A DNA stretch of 64,000 nt from Planctomycetaceae bacterium. Lineage in GTDB: Bacteria; Planctomycetota; Phycisphaerae; Phycisphaerales; SM1A02. The notes under the pieces are model-generated. The model worked only from the letters and a program-made list of their open reading frames with translations. It was not told the origin of the DNA and did not search any database. Position numbers and translations under genes: made by a program. Of the stretch, positions 56,463 to 64,000 are shown in pieces (positions within the stretch are counted from its first letter, which is position 1; every line of letters starts with the position of its first letter). The stretch lies in contig JAIXYQ010000012.1 of the NCBI GenBank assembly GCA_027490145.1, positions 1-64,000 on the forward strand, in the 5' to 3' direction.

Positions 56463-56759
56463 ATGGGCACTCCCCTGACCAAGCAGGCCGTGGCGGATCT
56501 CTACTTCCTCGAGCACCGCGCGAAGGTGCTCGACCTGGCCGCCTTCCTCGACCGATTCGACCGGGCCATGGGCCCGGGGAACGATGACTTCCGAGTGCAC
56601 GCCCTCAAGGCCGCGGTGGCCCTGTTGCTCGACGGGAAGCCCGAGCGTGCGCGGCGCGTGCTTGAACTCTGGAGCGACCACTCGAGCGAACCGATCGACC
56701 GTGCGCCGATGAAGGGCGCGCTCGGGGCGATGCCGCTGGCTGCGAAGGATGGCCGCTGA
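56463..56759 (+). CDS. Small helical protein in the position of eboA
   Basis: The 98-residue product is soluble and helical (AVADLYFLEHRAKVLDLAAF, VHALKAAVALLLDGKPERAR). It lacks signal and membrane segments and has no motif I know. It sits between the eboD-like gene and the TatD-like gene and shares a TGATG stop/start with the latter, so the two are co-translated. EboA proteins are longer (I recall roughly 200 residues or more) and helical; this may be a shortened relative or an unrelated partner. Treat the link to EboA as a position-based guess. Confidence 0.65.
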   Translation: MGTPLTKQAVADLYFLEHRAKVLDLAAFLDRFDRAMGPGNDDFRVHALKAAVALLLDGKPERARRVLELWSDHSSEPIDRAPMKGALGAMPLAAKDGR

Positions 56760-57565
56760 TGTACATCGATCCGCACGTGCACATGGTGAGCCGCACCACC
56801 GACGACTACCAGCGCATGGCGCTGGCCGGCTGCGTGGCGATCACCGAACCGGCGTTCTGGGCGGGCTACGACCGCTCGACCGCGCAGGGCTTCCACGACT
56901 ACTTCAGGATGCTGACCGACTTCGAACCGAGGCGCGCGGCGCAGTTCGGCATCCGCCACCACACCTGGCTGTGCATCAATCCGAAGGAGAGCGAGGATGT
57001 GGGCCTGGCGCGCGAGGTGCTGTCCATCATCCCGTCCTTCCTCGAGTGCAAGACCGTCCTGGGGATCGGCGAGATCGGGCTCAACAAGAACTCGCGCAAC
57101 GAGATGACCGTGCTCGAGGAGCACATCGCACTCGCGATGAAGCACGGCCTGCTGATCCTGGTGCACACGCCCCACCTCGAGGACAAGCTCAAGGGCACGA
57201 TGCTCATCATGGATGCCCTGCGCAACCAGGGCGCCGATCCCGGGCGCGTGCTCATCGATCATGTCGAGGAGCACACCGTGCGGCCCGTGCTCGACCGTGG
57301 CTTCTGGGCGGGCATGACGCTCTACCCGGACACGAAGTGCACACCGCAACGCGCCGCCGACATCTTCGAGATGCATGGCACGGACCGGTTGTGGATCAAT
57401 TCCGCCGGCGACTGGGGCGTGAGCGATCCGCTCGCGGTGCCCAAGTGCCAGGATGAACTGCGCCGCCGCGGTCACCTGCTCGAGACGATCCGCAAGGTGA
57501 GTTACGACAATCCGCGTACGTTCCTCTCGCAGAGCGGACGGTTCACCGCGCCCGAACGCGCGTGA
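56759..57565 (+). CDS. eboB: TatD-family metal-dependent hydrolase (EboB-like)
   Basis: The 268-residue amidohydrolase-fold protein opens with the metal-binding YIDPHVHM (~2-9). It has GIGEIGLNK (~102-110), where Glu ligates the metal, LVHTPH (~137-142), LIDHVEEH (~166-173) and a final Asp in NSAGDWGV (~219-226). These match TatD/YcfH-like hydrolases, with spacing closer to the EboB-type proteins of ebo clusters than to the DNase TatD. Its start overlaps the stop of the small upstream gene (TGATG). With the eboD-like gene this supports a metabolite-processing role. The substrate is unknown. It converges on a membrane protein gene 22 nt downstream. Confidence 0.82.
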   Translation: MYIDPHVHMVSRTTDDYQRMALAGCVAITEPAFWAGYDRSTAQGFHDYFRMLTDFEPRRAAQFGIRHHTWLCINPKESEDVGLAREVLSIIPSFLECKTVLGIGEIGLNKNSRNEMTVLEEHIALAMKHGLLILVHTPHLEDKLKGTMLIMDALRNQGADPGRVLIDHVEEHTVRPVLDRGFWAGMTLYPDTKCTPQRAADIFEMHGTDRLWINSAGDWGVSDPLAVPKCQDELRRRGHLLETIRKVSYDNPRTFLSQSGRFTAPERA

Positions 57566-57587
57566 GGCGCACGGCGGAGCTGCGCAC

Positions 57588-58232
57588 TCACGCCAGCGGC
57601 CGCTGGCGCCGCGCGAGCAGCGCCCCGAGCACGGCACCGGCGAAGCCACAGGTGGGATTGGCGACCTTGAGCCAACCCGGCTCGCGGGCGTGCTTGCCGG
57701 CCTGGACCATCGCGTACAGCTTTGGCGACTGACCCTCGGCCGTGGCTGCTTCGGTGAGCGCCTGCGCGGTGGGGCGTGGCTCGGCCGCTGGATCCGGTCC
57801 CGCGCGCAGCACCGTGACGAGCGAACCGATGGAGGCCACCACGAACACGATCGCGAGCAGTCGGATGCCCATCCGGTTGCGCGCGATCCGCTCGCAGACC
57901 GCGCCACCCGCCACGGCGCTGAGCAGGCTGATCATGACGACGATGGCGTTCCACCGAGGCGTGGCCTTCCACAGGCCGGGCTCGAAGATCGCATCGATGT
58001 CCATCGCCTGGACGGCCAGGAACATCGTGCTCATCACCAGCATCGCCATGATGAGGTAGCCGACGACGACCGCCAGCGCCACGCGCATCACGCCGAGCCC
58101 GCCGCCGGCAAACGGGCCATCCTCGCGCCAGCCCGTGGCGGATCGCCGGGATCCATCGGCCCCTCCGCCGGTCATGGACCCATCGGGCGACCGATCATCG
58201 TCGAGTGGCCTGCCGGCATCGTCGTTGGACAT
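57588..58232 (-). CDS. Four-helix membrane protein, unknown function
   Basis: I do not recognise this 214-residue protein. The N-terminal ~48 residues are polar and Gly/Asp-rich. Four hydrophobic segments follow: MRVALAVVVGYLIMAMLVMSTMFLAV (~49-74), AIVVMISLLSAVAGGAVC (~96-113), IRLLAIVFVVASIGSLVTVL (~122-141) and CGFAGAVLGALLAR near the end. The loop between the last two carries AEGQSPKLYAMVQAGKHA. It is divergent from the PA14 cytochrome gene, and their promoters share a perfect inverted repeat (58234-58265), so they may be controlled together. Confidence 0.68.
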   Translation of the reverse strand: MSNDDAGRPLDDDRSPDGSMTGGGADGSRRSATGWREDGPFAGGGLGVMRVALAVVVGYLIMAMLVMSTMFLAVQAMDIDAIFEPGLWKATPRWNAIVVMISLLSAVAGGAVCERIARNRMGIRLLAIVFVVASIGSLVTVLRAGPDPAAEPRPTAQALTEAATAEGQSPKLYAMVQAGKHAREPGWLKVANPTCGFAGAVLGALLARRQRPLA

Positions 58233-58233
58233 C

Positions 58234-58265
58234 CGTGCAGCGTAGCCGCGGGGATACGCTGCACG
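58234..58265. promoter_or_regulatory. Symmetric divergent promoter: 11-bp inverted repeat containing both -10 boxes
   Basis: CGTGCAGCGTA (58234-58244) and TACGCTGCACG (58255-58265) are perfect inverted copies separated by 10 bp. Each arm contains a TACGCT -10-like box facing outward: 58239-58244 on the minus strand, 6 nt before ATG 58232, and 58255-58260 on the plus strand, 7 nt before ATG 58268. Both genes would be leaderless and their -10 boxes nearly touch, so their transcription is likely coupled or mutually exclusive. Confidence 0.6.
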
Positions 58266-58267
58266 TC

Positions 58268-60958
58268 ATGAAGATCCGCTGCACGACGGCCGTCGCGACC
58301 GTGGCCCTCCTGGCGCCGGCAGCCTGTGACCGGGGACCATCACCGACGGCCGGTTGGTCCGACGTGGCTGCCGAGTCGTTGGCCTCGCGATCCAACTGCA
58401 CGGCATGCCATGCCGCCGGCGACATGGTGGTCGATCGCCTGCGACCGATGGGCGCACCGACGATGGACGAGGTCGGCGCGCGCGCCTACGGCCCCTGGAT
58501 GGCCGAGTTCATCGCCAAGGGCACGCACGTCGGCCAGCTCGGATCGCGCATGCCCGACCTGATGCATGGCATGGACAAGGAATCGCGCGAACGCACCGCC
58601 GTTGCGATCGCCGCGTGGCTCTCGACCCGCGGCACCTTCGACAGCACGCCGATCCCGGTCGGCGAGGGCTCGCTCACGCGCGGCAAGAAGCTCTACGAGA
58701 CCGTCGGCTGCCTGGCATGCCACGGCAACGGACTCGATCCGGTCCAGTTGGCGCGCAAGACCTCGCTCGCGGCGCTCACGGATTTCCTGGAGGATCCGCT
58801 GAAGGCGCGACCGGGCGGCCACATGCCGGGCATGCTGCTCTCACGCGATGAGTCGCGCGACATCGCCGCCTGGCTCCTGCGTGCGCAGTCCGGCAGCCTC
58901 GATGCGCCGACCGTGTCGACCGGCAACGGCCTGCAGTGCGAGTACTTCGAGGGCGCCTTCGACGGCACGGGACCCGATGCGGCGGCCGCCGTGCTGCGCA
59001 CGTTCCCGATGGATCGGATCGCGCTGCCCGATGAAGCGCGGCATGATGCGTACGCCCTTCGATTCACCGGATCCATCGAGATCCCGCAATCGGGCACCTG
59101 GAGCTTCCATCTCGCCAGCGACGACGGCTCGGCCCTGTGGATCGATGGCAAGCAGGTCATCGATCATGGCGGCATCCATGGCAGCGGCTTCAAGTCGGCC
59201 ACGCTCGACCTGGCGCAGGGCGCACACCCGATCCTGGTGACCTTCTTCGAGGCCGCGGGCGATGCCGATCTGCGTCTGCAGTGGAACGGCCCCGGCACGC
59301 CGCGCGCGGACGTGCCGCCATCCGCCTTCACGACCCGCGTGGTCCGCTTCACGCCCGGGCCGGCGACCGATCGACCCGACGAAGCACTCCTGGCCGTCGG
59401 CAGGTCGAAGTGGGTGTCGCTCGGCTGTGCCAACTGCCACGAGCCGGCCGTCGCCACGCTCAAGGCCAAGCCGCTGGACGGGCTCGATCCGGTGGCGGGA
59501 TGCCTGGCTGACGTGGTTCCCGCCGGCGCACCGCAGTACGGCTTCGACCACGCGCAACGCTCCATGCTGCGCACGCTCGTGGTCAACCATGCCGCCCTCG
59601 CGCAACCCCTTCAGCCGAAGCAGGCGATCGTGCACGCGATGGACCGCATGAACTGCGTGGCCTGCCACAGCCGCGACGGCCTCGGAGGCGTGGGACCCGA
59701 CCGCGATGCGCTCTTCACCTGCGATGTCGACCTCGGTGATGAAGGCCGCCTCCCTCCATCGCTCACCGGCGTGGGTGCGAAGCTGCAGACCGCGGCGATC
59801 GAGCGCATGCTCGCCGGCACCGAACGCGTGCGGCCGTACATGAACACGCGGATGCCCGCGTACGGAAGCCAGAACGTGTCGCACTTGGCTGCTCACTTCA
59901 CCGCCGCCGACCCTGCCGTCGGACCCGATGCGCAGCCGGCCTACAGTGAAGAGGCCGTCGAGGCCGGCAAGGCGATCGTCGGCACCGGCGGCGCGAGCTG
60001 CGTGACCTGCCACACGCTCGGCGACCAACCTTCGCTCGGCGTCCCCGCCGTGAACCTGGCGAGCATGCATGGCCGTGTGCGTCCGAGCTGGTTCCGCGCC
60101 TACCTGGCCGATCCGCAGCGCTTCCGTCCCGGCACGCGCATGCCGACCTTCTGGCCACCGAACGAGCGGGTCTACCCCGACATCGCGGGTGGCGACCGCA
60201 CGAAGCAGATCGACGGCGTGTGGACCTACCTGTCGCTCGGCGGCAGCATGCCGCTGCCCAAGGGTCTCGTGGTGGCACCGGGTGAATACGACCTGGAGCC
60301 CGATGCGCGCACGATCGTCTTCGGCACGTTCATGGACGGCATCGGGGCCCGTTGCCATGCGATCGGTTTCCCGGAACGCGTCTCGGCCGTGTACGACGCC
60401 GGTGGGCTTCGGCTCGCGCAGGCCTGGAAGGGCAGGTTCATGAATGCCGAAGGCACCTGGCGTGGCCGCGCCGGGCAATTGAGCCTGCCTGCAGGATCAT
60501 CGATCGTGACCGTGGCCTCGGGTCCCGTGGTCGCCGTGCTTGCCGCTCCCGATGCACCCTGGCCCACACGGACCACGAGCGGCCTGCGGTTCCTCGGCAT
60601 GCAGCGTGATGAGCGTGGCAACCCGACCTTCTCGATCGGCCGTGACGGACTGCGCGTGGACGAAACCGTCGGCACGGTCCTCTTCACGGGCGGCGCACGG
60701 CTCAACCGGACGTTCACCGTCAGGACCCGCACGGTCGACGAGGCCATCTCGCTCCGGCTCGCCGAGGGATCCTCGATCGTGGCGGACGGCGCCGGCTGGC
60801 GCATCGATGGTGGTCCGGTGCTCTTCGTCGACGGTGCCCGGCCATTCGTGCGCACCGTCGACGGTCGCGCGGAACTGCTCGCGGGCGTGCCGCTGCAGCC
60901 GTCGAGTGATCCTTCATTCCCCTTCAGCGCCGTCGTGCGCACGGAGCTCGCATGGTGA
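58268..60958 (+). CDS. PA14-domain pentahaem cytochrome c lipoprotein
   Basis: The 896-residue product has a lipoprotein signal (ALLAPAAC, Cys20) and five CxxCH haem-binding sites at 44-48 (CTACH), 148-152 (CLACH), 387-391 (CANCH), 463-467 (CVACH) and 578-582 (CVTCH). Between the second and third is a PA14 carbohydrate-binding domain (~218-360, with GLQCEYFEGAFDG and SDDGSALWIDGKQVIDHGG). The C-terminal ~200 residues are beta-rich. It is probably anchored at the envelope and passes electrons from a neighbouring dehydrogenase while binding glycans. Its stop overlaps the next start (TGATG). TACGCT is 7 nt upstream. Confidence 0.88.
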   Translation: MKIRCTTAVATVALLAPAACDRGPSPTAGWSDVAAESLASRSNCTACHAAGDMVVDRLRPMGAPTMDEVGARAYGPWMAEFIAKGTHVGQLGSRMPDLMHGMDKESRERTAVAIAAWLSTRGTFDSTPIPVGEGSLTRGKKLYETVGCLACHGNGLDPVQLARKTSLAALTDFLEDPLKARPGGHMPGMLLSRDESRDIAAWLLRAQSGSLDAPTVSTGNGLQCEYFEGAFDGTGPDAAAAVLRTFPMDRIALPDEARHDAYALRFTGSIEIPQSGTWSFHLASDDGSALWIDGKQVIDHGGIHGSGFKSATLDLAQGAHPILVTFFEAAGDADLRLQWNGPGTPRADVPPSAFTTRVVRFTPGPATDRPDEALLAVGRSKWVSLGCANCHEPAVATLKAKPLDGLDPVAGCLADVVPAGAPQYGFDHAQRSMLRTLVVNHAALAQPLQPKQAIVHAMDRMNCVACHSRDGLGGVGPDRDALFTCDVDLGDEGRLPPSLTGVGAKLQTAAIERMLAGTERVRPYMNTRMPAYGSQNVSHLAAHFTAADPAVGPDAQPAYSEEAVEAGKAIVGTGGASCVTCHTLGDQPSLGVPAVNLASMHGRVRPSWFRAYLADPQRFRPGTRMPTFWPPNERVYPDIAGGDRTKQIDGVWTYLSLGGSMPLPKGLVVAPGEYDLEPDARTIVFGTFMDGIGARCHAIGFPERVSAVYDAGGLRLAQAWKGRFMNAEGTWRGRAGQLSLPAGSSIVTVASGPVVAVLAAPDAPWPTRTTSGLRFLGMQRDERGNPTFSIGRDGLRVDETVGTVLFTGGARLNRTFTVRTRTVDEAISLRLAEGSSIVADGAGWRIDGGPVLFVDGARPFVRTVDGRAELLAGVPLQPSSDPSFPFSAVVRTELAW

Positions 60959-62499
60959 TGAACCCCCGAATCGCGGCCGTGGCAGCGGCCTTTCTCGTCA
61001 CGATGCCGTTGCACGCCCAGGGCGACGATGCCTCGCGTGCCAACCAGACCTCGATCAACGAGTCGCTGGCCGGGCGCGAAGCGCGGTACACCACGATCTC
61101 CACCATCGCGTGGCCGGACGCCGTGGTGCCCGAGGTCAGCGGCATCCTGCCGATGGGCGGCGGGCGCACGCTCGTCTGCACCCGGCGCGGCGAACTCTGG
61201 CTCGTGACCGAGCGTGCCGGCTCGGCGCCGGACTGGTCGCTGTGGGCGGATGGCTTGCTCGAGCCCATGGGGCTGGCGCGAAAGCCCGGCGATGACCAGT
61301 GGATCTACCTCGTGCAGCGCGGCGAGCTCACGCGATGCCGCGATGCTGATGGTGACGGCAAGGGAGATGCCTTCGAGACCGTGCAGGACGGCTGGGACAT
61401 CAGCGGCAACTACCACGAGTATGCCTTCGGTCCCGCCTTCACGGCTGATGGTTCGGCTTGGGTCACGCTCAACCGAGGCTTCGGCGAAGAGCCATTCGGT
61501 CGTCCGCGCTGGCGCGGCTGGGCCGTACGCATCGCTCCCGATGGATCGATCAGCTACGAGTGCGCCGGACTGCGCAGCCCCTGCGGCGTCGGGGTCGCTC
61601 CGTGGGGCGACGTCTTCTACACCGACAACCAGGGTGAGTGGTGCGCCACGAGCAAGCTCAGCCAGCTCGTGCGCGGCGACTACCACGGCCATCCCTTCGG
61701 CGTCGATGACACGGCACGTCCCGAGTCGCTGGTGAAGTGGCCCGCGCCCAACGCCGACGGCAGCAAGGGCGAGCATCCCAACCGCATCACGCAGGCCGAG
61801 GCCGCTGCCCGCATGCCGAACTACCGGCTGCCGGCCGTCTGGCTGCCGTTCGACAAGGCCGGTCGAAGCCCCGGCAACCCGATGTGGCTGCCCGCGGGTT
61901 CCTTCGGTCCGTTCGCCGGGCAGTGCCTGGTCCCGGATCAGTACGCCGCCACGATCAACCGCATCGATCTCGAACGGATTGATGGGCAGTGGCAGGGTGC
62001 GGTGTTCCCCTTCCGGCACGGGTTCGACTGCGGCATCATCCGCATCGCGCTCGAATCGCCCGACACGATCCTCTGCGGCGAGACCAACCGCGGTTGGGCG
62101 AGCGCAGGATCACGCAGCGAAGGCCTGCAACGGCTCACCTGGAAGGGCGAGGTTCCCTTCGAGATCCTGTCGATGCGCGCCACGCCGGGTGGGTTCCGCA
62201 TCACGACCACGCAGCCGGTCGATCGTGCGAGTGCGCTCGATCCCGCGTCGTGGACGATGTCGAGCTACACCTACTGGTACTTCGAACCCTACGGCAGCCC
62301 CGAGATCGAGACCAAGGCGCTCACGGTCACGCCGCGCAGCGTGAGTGACGACGGGCTCGTGATCGAGCTGGCCGTCGATGGACTGCGGCCCACCTTCGTG
62401 CATGAGTTGCGGGCGGCGGGCCTGCGGCGCGACGGCGACGGCGAACCGCTCCTGCATGACCTGGCGATGTACACGCTGAACAGGATCCCCGCGCCCTGA
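60958..62499 (+). CDS. Secreted beta-propeller protein (membrane-bound dehydrogenase / PQQ-sugar dehydrogenase-like)
   Basis: The 513-residue product has a signal peptide (MNPRIAAVAAAFLVTMPLHAQG). A six-bladed propeller region (SGILPMGGGRTLVCTRRGELWLV, GLARKPGDDQWIYLVQRGELTRC with a DADGDGKGD Ca loop, GVAPWGDVFYTDNQGEW, RGDYHGHPFGV) is typical of planctomycete 'membrane-bound dehydrogenase' and soluble glucose dehydrogenase folds. Catalytic function is unproven. The C-terminal ~100 residues form a separate beta domain. It overlaps the cytochrome stop (TGATG at 60956-60960); ATG 60952 is an alternative start. It probably donates electrons to the cytochrome. Confidence 0.83.
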   Translation: MNPRIAAVAAAFLVTMPLHAQGDDASRANQTSINESLAGREARYTTISTIAWPDAVVPEVSGILPMGGGRTLVCTRRGELWLVTERAGSAPDWSLWADGLLEPMGLARKPGDDQWIYLVQRGELTRCRDADGDGKGDAFETVQDGWDISGNYHEYAFGPAFTADGSAWVTLNRGFGEEPFGRPRWRGWAVRIAPDGSISYECAGLRSPCGVGVAPWGDVFYTDNQGEWCATSKLSQLVRGDYHGHPFGVDDTARPESLVKWPAPNADGSKGEHPNRITQAEAAARMPNYRLPAVWLPFDKAGRSPGNPMWLPAGSFGPFAGQCLVPDQYAATINRIDLERIDGQWQGAVFPFRHGFDCGIIRIALESPDTILCGETNRGWASAGSRSEGLQRLTWKGEVPFEILSMRATPGGFRITTTQPVDRASALDPASWTMSSYTYWYFEPYGSPEIETKALTVTPRSVSDDGLVIELAVDGLRPTFVHELRAAGLRRDGDGEPLLHDLAMYTLNRIPAP

Positions 62500-62576
62500 A
62501 GCGATGTTCGCGGTGGGCGCGGCCGACGCCGCAGGTCACCACCGGTCGATCGCTCCGGATCCGGTGCATCGCGCCC

Positions 62577-62582
62577 TAGCAT
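62577..62582 (+). promoter_or_regulatory. -10-like box TAGCAT before the second propeller gene
   Basis: TAGCAT ends 6 nt before ATG 62589, and the previous stop is 90 nt upstream, so this gene likely has its own leaderless promoter. Confidence 0.5.
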
Positions 62583-62588
62583 GGATGC

Positions 62589-64000
62589 ATGCGCATCATC
62601 GGACTGGCTGCGTCGCTCATGGTGGTTGCCCCTGTCCTCGCTGGTGGCGGCCAGGCTCCGCCAGCCGACATGATCACGGTGCCCGAGGGATTCACGATCG
62701 AGCTCCTGGCCAGCGCGGGCGAAGCGCACGGCTCCTGGATCTCGATGTGCTTCGACGGGACCGGTCGCGCCATCGTCGGCTCACAGTACGAAGGCCTGCA
62801 TCGGATCGACCTGTCGACCACGCCACCCACGATCACGCCGCTGGACGTCCCCGTGCGCGATGTGCATGGACTCTGCGTGGATGGCAACGTCCTCTGGGCC
62901 AACAGCACGAGTGAACCCAAGGATGGCGGCGGACTGTGGCGACTGACCGACACCGACGGTGACGGCACGTACGAGCGGCACGAGCGGCTCTACGCGTGGG
63001 GTGGTGGCGGTGAGCACGGCGCGCACGGGATCCGCAAGGGACCCGACGGCCGCATCTGGGCAATCCTCGGGAACCACGTCCCGGTGCCCGCGTGCGCCGC
63101 GAAGGATTCGCCCGTCCGTCACTGGGCCGAGGACCTCGTCATGGACCGCGAGTGGGATCCACGCGGCCATGCCCACGGCATCATGGCGCCCGGCGGCATG
63201 CTCGTGCGGTGCGAGCCCGATGGATCACGCTGCGAGATCGTGGCCTGCGGCATGCGCAACGCATGCGACATCGACTTCACCGTCGACGGCGAGGCCATGA
63301 CCTACGACAGCGACATGGAGTGGGACATCGGCGCACCGTGGTATCGCGCGCCACGCGTGCTGCATCTGGTCGAGGGCGGTGACTTCGGCTGGCGATCGGG
63401 CAGTGCGAAGCTGCATCCGACCGCGATCGACACGCTGCCGGCGGTCGTCGACACCGACCCCGCGAGCCCCGTCGGCGTGACCTTCGCGCATCGGAGTTCG
63501 TTCCCGCCACCGTGGCGCGACAGGCTCTTCATCGCAGACTGGTCGTATGGACGCATCCTCGCGGTCGACCTGGTTCGCGACGGCACGACCTGGCGCGGAC
63601 GATGGGAACCGTTCGCCACGGGCCGACCCATGCCCGTGACCGACATCGAGTTCGGGCCCGATGGTGCGATGTACGTGGCGACCGGTGGGCGCGGCACGCA
63701 GAGCGGCCTGTACCGGATCGCCGCCAAGCAACCCTGGGACGGACAGCAGGAATCACCGCCGACGCCGCCACCAGTGCGTGAACGGCTCGCCCTCGCACCG
63801 ATGCTCACTGGCTCCGCCCCCGATGCAGCGGCCGCCGACGATCGACTCGTCACGCTGCTGCCGCTGCTCGCCTCACCCGACCGCTTCACGCGCTTCACCG
63901 CTCGACTGGCGATCGAGGCGTTGCCGGTCGAATCATGGCGCAGCCGCGTGCATGATGCTTCACTTGCCTTCCGCGCTCGGCTCGAACTCATGGTGGCGCT
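62589..64000 (+). CDS. Second propeller 'membrane-bound dehydrogenase' protein, cut by the window end
   Basis: An open frame of 470 codons runs off the window, so the 3' end is missing. It starts with a signal peptide (MRIIGLAASLMVVAPVLAGG). A propeller follows: TVPEGFTIELLASAGEAHGSW, VRDVHGLCVDGN, HGAHGIRKGPDGRIWAILGNH, MTYDSDMEWDIGAPWYR and VTDIEFGPDGAMYVATGG. It then enters a helical, HEAT-like region (RLVTLLPLLASPDRFTRFTARL). Planctomycete proteins of this type usually continue into HEAT repeats and a C-terminal CxxCH cytochrome domain, which may lie beyond the window. Probably works with the cytochrome and the preceding propeller protein. TAGCAT lies 6 nt upstream. Confidence 0.85.
   Translation, partial: MRIIGLAASLMVVAPVLAGGGQAPPADMITVPEGFTIELLASAGEAHGSWISMCFDGTGRAIVGSQYEGLHRIDLSTTPPTITPLDVPVRDVHGLCVDGNVLWANSTSEPKDGGGLWRLTDTDGDGTYERHERLYAWGGGGEHGAHGIRKGPDGRIWAILGNHVPVPACAAKDSPVRHWAEDLVMDREWDPRGHAHGIMAPGGMLVRCEPDGSRCEIVACGMRNACDIDFTVDGEAMTYDSDMEWDIGAPWYRAPRVLHLVEGGDFGWRSGSAKLHPTAIDTLPAVVDTDPASPVGVTFAHRSSFPPPWRDRLFIADWSYGRILAVDLVRDGTTWRGRWEPFATGRPMPVTDIEFGPDGAMYVATGGRGTQSGLYRIAAKQPWDGQQESPPTPPPVRERLALAPMLTGSAPDAAAADDRLVTLLPLLASPDRFTRFTARLAIEALPVESWRSRVHDASLAFRARLELMVA

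Overview
The window looks like chromosomal DNA of a planctomycete, most likely of the Phycisphaerae. It is very GC-rich. It carries lineage-typical families: secreted proteins ending in dockerin-like Ca-binding repeats, paired prepilin-like proteins starting RAFSLTELLVV, a PA14/multihaem cytochrome followed by two propeller 'membrane-bound dehydrogenase' proteins, a standalone type III polyketide synthase operon, and a pseudo-receiver protein upstream of groES-groEL. This assignment is inference; no rRNA is present. I saw no insertion sequence, prophage, CRISPR array or integrase, so it reads as core plus lineage-accessory chromosome.

Layout. 0-3.1 kb: chaperonin operon on the minus strand (receiver-like, groES, a 67-aa gene, groEL, terminator). 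3.3-8.3 kb: asnS, a small dockerin protein, two tandem prepilins, a lipoprotein. 8.3-14.3 kb: DUF2892-like protein and a P1B-4 (Co/Fe-type) metal ATPase, NagZ-like GH3, an MFS exporter, a sialate O-acetylesterase. 14.4-17.5 kb: tRNA-Pro(TGG), a dockerin-bearing SGNH protein, a patatin-like lipoprotein. 17.5-20.4 kb: methyltransferase, FAD oxidoreductase and type III PKS, each overlapping the next by 4 nt where they join. 20.4-23.2 kb: mscL, a double-anchored lipoprotein and a PstS-like binding protein. 23.2-29 kb: orphan nuoA, a 30-bp tandem hairpin repeat, GH95 fucosidase, a zinc-ribbon membrane protein, an M28 peptidase with PDZ. 29.1-38.6 kb: gcvP, an ECF sigma factor with a fused zinc-finger-like tail, rhodanese, a LETM1-like protein, a 1007-aa membrane protein, mgtE. 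38.6-51.1 kb: three crotonase-family genes, acyl-CoA dehydrogenase, leucine dehydrogenase, gamma-glutamyltransferase, and E1alpha/E1beta/E2 of a 2-oxoacid dehydrogenase. Together these suggest branched-chain amino acid degradation. 51.2-55.2 kb: Wzz-like protein, SpoU methyltransferase, HtrA protease. 55.2-57.6 kb: a compact eboD / small ORF / TatD (eboB-like) cluster. 57.6-64 kb: a membrane protein, the PA14 pentahaem cytochrome and two propeller proteins, the last cut by the window end.

A feature running through the window is a TAnnnT box (TACACT, TAGGAT, TACGCT, TAGCAT and similar) placed 6-8 nt before the start codon of 17 genes that mostly lack a Shine-Dalgarno sequence. The same TACACT box lies 10 nt before the tRNA. 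This is what -10 elements driving leaderless mRNAs would look like. I used the box to choose several starts. Genes with longer leaders (groES, M28, HtrA, E1beta, E2, acyl-CoA dehydrogenase) do have Shine-Dalgarno sequences, and three of those leaders start with a hairpin.
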